Shown in pieces: positions 1 to 7,200 of a DNA stretch of 8,966 nucleotides. The position numbers and the translations under genes are program-made. The notes below the pieces were generated by a model. That model did not search any database. It had not been told where the DNA came from and saw only the letters and a list, made by a program, of their open reading frames with translations. Origin of the DNA: Ignavibacteria bacterium UBA5771 (GTDB lineage: Bacteria > Bacteroidota > Ignavibacteria > Kapaibacteriales > UBA2268); NCBI GenBank assembly GCA_002418685.1, contig DIEP01000104.1:1-8966 (forward strand), read 5' to 3'. Position 1 is the stretch's first letter; every line of letters begins with the position of its first letter.

Positions 1-398
1 ATTAGCAATTGCTTTTCGACAATTTTGTATTTTTGAATTGTATATTCTGCATTAGAGTCATCAATCAAAGAGATTATTGAATCTGTTTCATTTGTGCAAA
101 ACCCTTGGAACCATAAATCTTCGGTTGTTTTCACTTTCACTTGAAGAGGATTAATTGAAGAAATATGCTTTCTATCAAATTTAATTTCTGTCCCATCTTT
201 TGTTTCAATAGTAATTGATGCATCATCCTGAGCTATCATTCTCCCTAATTGCTCATTACCCGAATTATTCTTGATTTGAAGGTATAAACTTTGCATAACT
301 GGAGTATCAACACCCGCCATTGTATTATCAGGAGACTGCGCATAAGTAAATAATATAGAGCACAAAAAGACAATAAATAAGTATAATATATTCTTCAT
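1..398 (-). CDS. Exported protein of unknown function with two short beta-rich repeats (3' end beyond the window)
   Basis: Reading the minus strand from the ATG at 396-398 gives 132 residues open to the left edge. Residues 1-20 form a typical signal peptide: a Lys after the Met, a hydrophobic run, then a cut site after FTYA before Gln21. A Cys at residue 13 lies inside the hydrophobic run without a lipobox, so a lipoprotein is unlikely. The mature part shows two similar units, about residues 48-82 (LGRMIAQDDASITIETKDGT, then an EIKF strand and KHISSI) and about 94-128 (a GFCTNETDSIISLIDD stretch, then an AEYTIQKYKIVE stretch). Each has the strand-turn-strand pattern 'modify / D-x-S-I-x-I / D-G-x / x-I-x-K-x-x-I' common in small Sm-like beta-barrel repeats of FCB-group exported proteins. 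The family is not named with confidence and no catalytic residue is evident. It is transcribed divergently from the aldolase gene, with a good -7 element upstream. Confidence 0.7.
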   Translation of the reverse strand, partial: MKNILYLFIVFLCSILFTYAQSPDNTMAGVDTPVMQSLYLQIKNNSGNEQLGRMIAQDDASITIETKDGTEIKFDRKHISSINPLQVKVKTTEDLWFQGFCTNETDSIISLIDDSNAEYTIQKYKIVEKQLL

Positions 399-420
399 TA
401 GATTGAATTTTAATATTTTA

Positions 421-428
421 CAAATATA
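421..428 (-). promoter_or_regulatory. Bacteroidota-type -7 element upstream of the exported-protein gene
   Basis: On the minus strand this reads TATATTTG, an exact match to the TAnnTTTG -7 consensus of Bacteroidota sigma-ABfr promoters. It ends 22 bases before the ATG at 398, which leaves room for a short leader. No TTG (-33) is seen at the usual 19-21 base spacing, so the promoter call is moderate at best in such AT-rich DNA. No equally good element was found on the plus strand for the divergent aldolase gene. Confidence 0.4.
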
Positions 429-504
429 AGACAATTTTAATAATAAAATAATAAATTTCTTCAATTCATTTTGCTTTGTTAATTTGCATTTTATTTGGAT
501 AAAA

Positions 505-1149
505 ATGGATTCTGTTTATTTTAGATCTGAAATTGTAAAGTATGCTAATCGATTATATGAAAAGCAATTGATTAGTGCCTCAGGTGGGAATATTAGCGTG
601 CGTCTGGATAATAATGAAATGCTTATCACTCCCTCGGGGGTTGACAAGGGGAATTTGGATTTTGAGCAAATCTGCCTTGCTGATTATGAGGGGAATATTT
701 CCAACCCTACTGAATCAAGTAACCTCAAATTAAGTATGGAATCGCAAATGCACATTGCAATATACAAGGCTAGGAGTGACGTTAATACAATAATACATTC
801 ACATCCTTTATTTGCTTCCGCTTATTCAGCAACGAATGAGAAGATTAGCACCAATCTTACGGGAGAGATTTTCGCAATTGTTGGCAAACCCGCTTATGTT
901 GAGTATGCACGGATGGGTTCGCTTACTCTTGCTGAACTTGTTGGCAATTCTGCTGCTGAAAGCAATGTGCTGATTCTTGCAAATCATGGGGTAATTGCTT
1001 TTGGTAAAGATTTATTCGAAGCATATAATCGCTCCGAAATTATTGAATATGCCGCACACTTGACATTTATTACAAAATTGATTGGAAATATTAATTGCCT
1101 GGATAATGAAAAGCTAAATGCAATCACTGACTTTTTGAAAAATTATTAA
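505..1149 (+). CDS. Class II (zinc-dependent) aldolase/adducin family protein, L-fuculose-phosphate aldolase-like
   Basis: The 214-residue protein has the size and motif order of the FucA/AraD class II aldolase family, cytosolic enzymes that cleave or epimerise sugar phosphates using a divalent metal, usually zinc. Seen: the phosphate-binding loop SGGNIS (26-31), TPSG (42-45), a Ser-Met-Glu at 77-79 whose Glu79 matches the catalytic Glu73 of E. coli FucA, the metal ligands His98 and His100 in HSHP, and the third ligand His161 in ANHGVIAFG. All metal ligands and the catalytic acid are therefore present. FucA has Ser-Ser-Glu before the catalytic Glu; here the second Ser is Met78. The substrate cannot be told from sequence, and fuculose-1-P, rhamnulose-1-P, methylthioribulose-1-P or another sugar phosphate are all possible. 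The ATG at 505 is preferred over an in-frame TTG at 484 because family members begin shortly before the R-x-E-I-V helix. It converges with the giant gene to its right. Confidence 0.88.
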   Translation: MDSVYFRSEIVKYANRLYEKQLISASGGNISVRLDNNEMLITPSGVDKGNLDFEQICLADYEGNISNPTESSNLKLSMESQMHIAIYKARSDVNTIIHSHPLFASAYSATNEKISTNLTGEIFAIVGKPAYVEYARMGSLTLAELVGNSAAESNVLILANHGVIAFGKDLFEAYNRSEIIEYAAHLTFITKLIGNINCLDNEKLNAITDFLKNY

Positions 1150-1175
1150 AAGCATTTGGATATTGCTAACTTTTT

Positions 1176-1208
1176 GAGGCAATCTCATTCATCCATTTAG
1201 ATTGCTTC
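1176..1208. repeat. Imperfect palindrome, probable degraded interspersed intergenic repeat
   Basis: The arms 1176-1185 (GAGGCAATCT) and 1199-1208 (AGATTGCTTC) are complementary over 10 pairs with one G-U, around a 13-base loop. The following bases (CGTCATTTCATTCCTCGCAA, 1207-1226) and GTCATTGTGA near 1244 resemble, from memory, the family of 'AGATTGCTTCGTC...CCTCGCAATGAC' palindromes scattered between genes in many bacterial genomes. It sits in the 130-base gap between two convergent genes. Neither strand shows a U-tract after the stem, so it is not a canonical intrinsic terminator, though it could still slow transcription from both sides. Confidence 0.5.
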
Positions 1209-1279
1209 GTCATTTCATTCCTCGCAACTGCCCGCAAATTAAGTCATTGTGAACTTTTTAAAGCAATTTGATCAATATT

Positions 1280-4200
1280 CTATATTTTAATAGCCCGTGC
1301 AATCAATCGAGGCATCGAGTTTGCTTCCTTTTGAATTTCAATCACTTGCAGACCTGCCGCTTGGAGATGTCTATGCAAGGATATTTCATCAAAGCTATTA
1401 TAATGATAGTCGTAATCATTCATTTGTTTGCCGAAAAGATATTGATTCACATCAGTAATTGGAAGATTCCCATTATAATATTCTTGCAAAATCATCTTTA
1501 AATCAGGCACAGAAAGAATCATAGCACCACCTTTCTTCAAAATGCGTGCCCATTCGGTCAGCACTGCATCCGTTTCTCGATGTGAAAAGACCTGGAGCAA
1601 ATCAATTGCCATAATCATATCGGCAGAATCGCTTGGATAAGGCAATTTCCTCACATCGCAAGGTATTTCCTTATCGCTCTGTGGTTGTGCATCCAAATTT
1701 TCAAAACCATCAAGAAATACCCCCTGACTTCCCAGATGAATCATCAAGGGCTTATATACCGAGGAGATATGATAACTTTCATCTTTATTTTCCATTGGAA
1801 TTTCACCGTGCTGTTTTGTTTTTATAAACGAATCATTAACATTTAAAATATTATTAAAATGCAATTCGATTTCGCTTTTATCCATTTTTTTATTATTTAT
1901 AATATTTTTATAAATAGATGATATATGATTAATATAATCTTGAAATGTGATATTCAGATGCAAATTGTCGCGAAATCCTTCAAGAATATGCGGATTATCG
2001 ATTATATCTTTGATTTTATTAGCAAGATTAGCAGGATTATCGAATTGATATAATAAGCCATTTATTCCATCTTTAACGAAATCAGGTATCCCACCAATAT
2101 TTGCTCCGATGATTGGAAGCTGCATTGCAATTGCTTCAGGTGCGGTTAGTGGTCCTCCCTCTTCCCATATACTTGGGATAATAATCGCATCAATTTCTTT
2201 TGCTATATTAAACAAATCATTTTCTGAATATCCGCCATTATATTTCACTTTTGCATTGGGAAATGAATTGCTCAAAGCTTTAATTAATTCGGGACTGCCC
2301 ATTCCATAAAGATAAAATTCGACGGGTTCATCTTTCAACAAATCTGCAGCTTGATAAATTATATGTATCCCTTTATGGATAAGTATTGAACCAATGAAAC
2401 CAATACGAATTGGATTATGTAAATGATGAGCAAAATTCTTTTTTGCAAGCTCATCGCAGATATTTGATACTTGATTTACAACAAAGATATTTCTGTTTTG
2501 AGTTGAAAATTCCGAAAGAATATCTGCTTCACGTTGAGAAATTGCAAGGACATAATCAATTGAATTTGCAAGCAAATTTTTGGCAACTTGCGTTCGGATT
2601 TTATAATCAACATTTTTATCGGGATATTTTTTTGGTAAATTGGAATTTTCAAAAAAATCGATTCCGTTCCATTTTCTGAAATTATTTTCCATATCGAACA
2701 TATAAAGTTCGGGGTCAATCAACTGATAATTATGTGGAGTGAAAAGCGTTGGAATATGCCGAAATTCAGCAGCATCTGCAATTGAAAATGAAAGACCGAG
2801 AAAATTATGAAAATGTATGATATTAGGTTGCTCTTGATCGAGCACATAATTAAATAATTCCAGTATTTTGTCATCACGAATTTCTCGGCGTGGATTTGCT
2901 TCATCAAGAAATATGGTCGGGCGATTATACACACCATAAAGTTTGATATTATTGCTCGTTCTTTTTTCAAGATAATATGACGTATTATTACTTGAATGCT
3001 TTCCCGCAGCATAAAATACTGCAATATCAAATCCTTCTTTACTCAAAGCAGTAGCAATCGAACGTGGTAATTGAGTGCCACCACCACTTTCGTCCCATCC
3101 ATACATTGTAAAGAGAATTTTTATGGGTTTTTCCACATGTTGAATGCTTGGCAGATTTTCTGCACTTACTTTTTTTGGATTAGCATCATTAAATAAAATT
3201 TGAAGATAATCACCTTCATCTATATCGCTTGCGGATAATTCGATATTTTCTTGTGTATCTTCTGATTGTGGATTTTTGACGAATTTAACTAAAATGGATT
3301 CAGGTCCCGAAATTGGCTTTCTATGATATGTCAATTCATAGTTTTGTTTTTCAAGCTGTTTTAGCACTCCCGTGAGATAATGATATTCACGGATTGTAGA
3401 AGCTCCCATAGTCATTTGTTCTTTTAATTCTTTCAAATCTAACATAGATTGATCAGGTAGAATAATCTGATGTTGATCCAGAGGTATTTCAAGTTTATTA
3501 TCAATACTTGTAAAAAGCTCGACTAGATTCTTTGATTCTTTTGCGAGTGCTTGATGTCGAATGCGTAATTGAGCTATACCAGGACCATCAAGACTATACA
3601 GTCCAAATACAGCTTTTTCTGTTATTAACGTATTGGGATATTTTGAAATAAATTTTATCACATTACGACCATTCATTTCCTGCCTTTTAACAAAACCTGG
3701 AACATCGAGCCAATGATAGTGCGTAGATTTTGCATCAGGAATGAAATAAACAGAATAACCGAGTTGTTGCAATCTATATCCAATTTCAGTATCTTCCATC
3801 ATTGGTTCAGAAAAGTTTTCATCGAAAAGTCCTGCTTCAATCAAAGCTGCAGTTTTAATTGATATATTACAGGTCCAAAAGTATCTATAATTAAATGGTC
3901 TATTTTTTTCCAACATATTATAAGAAAAGACTACGTTCGAATTCTGAGCAAACCAGACAAATGGACGTTTGAGAAATTCGGGAGCATAATCGAATGTTCC
4001 AATTATTGCAACTTTATTATTTTTATTTTTTGTATGAGCATTAAAATGTGCCTCAAGATTGTTTGGATCCATTATTGCATCATCGTTCAAAATAAGAGAA
4101 TATTCTCCCTTTGCCTGCAAAATACCTTTATTTCGGGCAGGACCGGGTCCGCTATTATTCTGCTTGATATATGTTAATTTATATTTATTCTGAAAATTTC

Positions 4201-7200
4201 TTACTTTCTGTTCTGTATCATCTGTCGAACCGTCATCAATTACGATCACTTCAAATTTGTCTTTGGGAAATGTCTGATTATTTAATGCTTCCAAGCACAT
4301 CACCAAAACATCTGCACGATTATAGGTCGGAATAATAACTGAAAATACATATTGTTCGAGCTGATAATGAGGAGATCTGGCTATATTCTCAATTTTTTCA
4401 ATCAAATTTGATTGCATATTGCGAATATCAGCAGGCATTGTCAAATCGGGGAATTCATTTTTTCCTTCAATTAATGAAATGAAGGCGCCAATAGATTTAT
4501 CCCAAGAAAAAGAATTTTGCTGATGTTGATTGCCCAAAACTCCCAAATCTTCGATTAAAGAAGGATTATCAAATAGAATTTTTACATACTTAGGAAAATC
4601 CCTTAATTGAGCGATTATTCCACCCGCTTCGTCAGCAGCATTGCAAAATGGCGTTGCAATCCATGGTATTTTATAATACATTGCTTGAAGCAAAACAAGT
4701 GGTCCCACACTTCCATCCAAAGAAGGAACCAGCAGAACACGGGATTCCTTAATTGCCTGATTTACTTCTTCAGGTGGAAGTCCAGGAATAATTTTTATTC
4801 TATCATCGAATTTTGCAAGATCATTGCACATCTCAAAATATTCTTCTTGGTTCTTTATCTTATTTCCGATAATGACTAAATCCCAATCACCTTGCTCATT
4901 TAGAAAAGTCTTTATTAATTCAGATTGATTCTTTTCGGGATAGAAATTCCCCACACACAAAATAAGATGCTTGTGCTTTAAATTATATTTTTCTTTAAAA
5001 TTAAATTCTATAGCAATTGGTTGTATGGAATGAGGAATAAAAATATGTTTTAAATTATTTTCATCGAAGAACTTTTTATCAAAACCATTCTGTGAAAAAG
5101 AAATTATAAAGTCAGCTTTTGAGAGTCTGCGGGCAACCTTTGGAATAGTTTGATATGATTTCCAATTCTCTATTGAATTTTTGCTAATACTTGGAATAAA
5201 TATAATATTTGACTTTTTGGAATTCACTTGGTCGAGAGCGCGTCCAATCCAATTATCGAGTTGACTAATAATGATAATCGCATTATAATCCGCATTCTCA
5301 ATTAAATGAGCAAGTCTATAAATTTCTTTAATTGCGGTTTTATTGTCAAAATTATCATTAGCATTAAATTTAAAACAATTTATTTCATTAATATTATCGC
5401 TGTCATTATTGCATGCAATATCAATAGAATAACCTTTTGATATAAGTTGCGGAGCAATGTTATTTATAATTATTTCATACTCATCTGAAAGCGGAAGAAT
5501 AGTATCGCAAATAAATAATACACTCTTCTCTGTTTTCTGTTTATTTATTATTGCCTCATTTTCCTGTGCAATATTTTCAATTCCCAATAGTTGAGGGATG
5601 TCAATATTTATTTCCTGTTCTTCCAGAATATGCTTCAAATATTCAATTTGCTTTTTTGTATTTTCATCAGTGATTATATCATAATTTGTTTCAATTTGGT
5701 TGATTGTATTTTGCAAATTTTCCAGTTCTTTCTCTAAAAGTGCAATTTTATTCGCTTTTTCTTGATTAGGAGCAAAATAATTACTTAATCTCAAAAAATT
5801 AGTAGTATTTCTAATACTATTATAATAAATGAATTGATAAGTAAGCATATCTAGGGCTTGCACTAAACTTTGTGTAAAATGATTTTCCCAATCTAATTGG
5901 TAAAATATCTCATCAATGCGCATTGCAGCAAAAATCTCTCGAATTGATTCCCTTTCATAATGTTTATCAACATTTGTAGACATTTTTCCACTAATATTGC
6001 TATTGTGGAAATGCCAGATATAACCAAGCTGATTTATAGATTTAAGCTTATATTTCCGAGCAAGAAGCAAACGCGAAAACATTTCATAATCCTGTCCTCG
6101 TTTAAATTCAATATTAAAATCGCCAATTTCCTCAAAAATTTTCTTTCGCATTAAAGATCCACCAAAATAAAAAGCTATACCGTAAATTATCTGGTGGAGG
6201 ATTGCTTTATTTTCTTGATTATACCAATCTTGGCTAATTCGAGAACCTACTTCGTTTGTAATGTCATCAAGAGTTGTAAGATTGCAATAGAATAGATCCA
6301 CATCGGGATATTTATTCATTTCTTCAACATATCTTTCTAATAAATAAGCTGAAACCTCATCATCGCTATCAACCCAAAGAATGAATTCGCCTTTTGCTTC
6401 TTGAATTGCGCGATTCCTTGAACGTGGGATACCTGAATGCTCTTTGCGAATATATCTGATTTTTGGAGAGTTAAATGATTTAATAACATCTTCTGTATTA
6501 TCAGTAGAGCCATCATCAATTATGATAATTTCATATTTTTCATAGGTTTGTCTTAATATTGTGCTGATGCTTCTCTGTAAAAACTCTGCTCGATTATATG
6601 TCGGAATGCAAATCGATATAAATGGCTCATAATCGAACGACTTCTTTTGTCTATTGATTGTTTCATCAACCAAAGCTTTGATTTTCGGCAAAATATAATC
6701 AGAAGAATAATTTTTTTCAATAAAATCGCGGTATTCGCGTGGGTTGTAATCGTCATTTGTAATCATTGCCACCGCCTCATCAATCGTATTGAAAAGGTAT
6801 TTATCGGGATATATTTCTAATCCCATACCCTTATAAATTATGGGTTTAATTCCACTCATCATTGCCTCCATAATGCCAAGCCCTTGGGATTCAATTGTAG
6901 CGGTTGATAATAAAAATGATTTATCTTCAAGCCAAGTTTGAACATCATCAATTATCCCTTCATAGATAAAGTTATTCTTTAATCTTTTTTCATCAATTTT
7001 TCTCATTACCTCATTGAATAAATCGACATTTTGCACCCTTCCAATCATATAAATTTTATATTCAGGATCAATTCGCGTCAGCTTTTCTAATATATCAACC
7101 ATTAACAGCGGATTTTTATCTTGGTGGAAACGTGAAATATAAGCGATCTTTTTTCCTTTTTTTCTTTCAATAAATTGTATTGATGAATTTATTGGGTTTG

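Noticed and set aside
484..504. TTG start giving seven extra N-terminal residues on the aldolase
   Set aside because: The extension (MHFIWIK) has no counterpart in the family and a normal ATG at 505 fits the expected N-terminus.
1171..1208. Hairpin as a bidirectional intrinsic terminator
   Set aside because: No U-tract follows the stem in either direction: plus continues GTCATTTC and minus continues with A residues.
1268..1275. TTGATCAA palindrome near the end of the giant gene
   Set aside because: Eight bases is too short to separate from chance in AT-rich DNA.
1751..1927. Near-repeat HISSIYK / HISSVYK at residues 2120 and 2172 of the giant protein
   Set aside because: Seven residues with no similarity in the flanks; probably coincidence.
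5975..6625. The two GT2 domains as products of a recent internal duplication
   Set aside because: Only the general GT2 motifs match; the acceptor-side halves (QDYEMFSR versus EDTEIGYR contexts) are clearly different.
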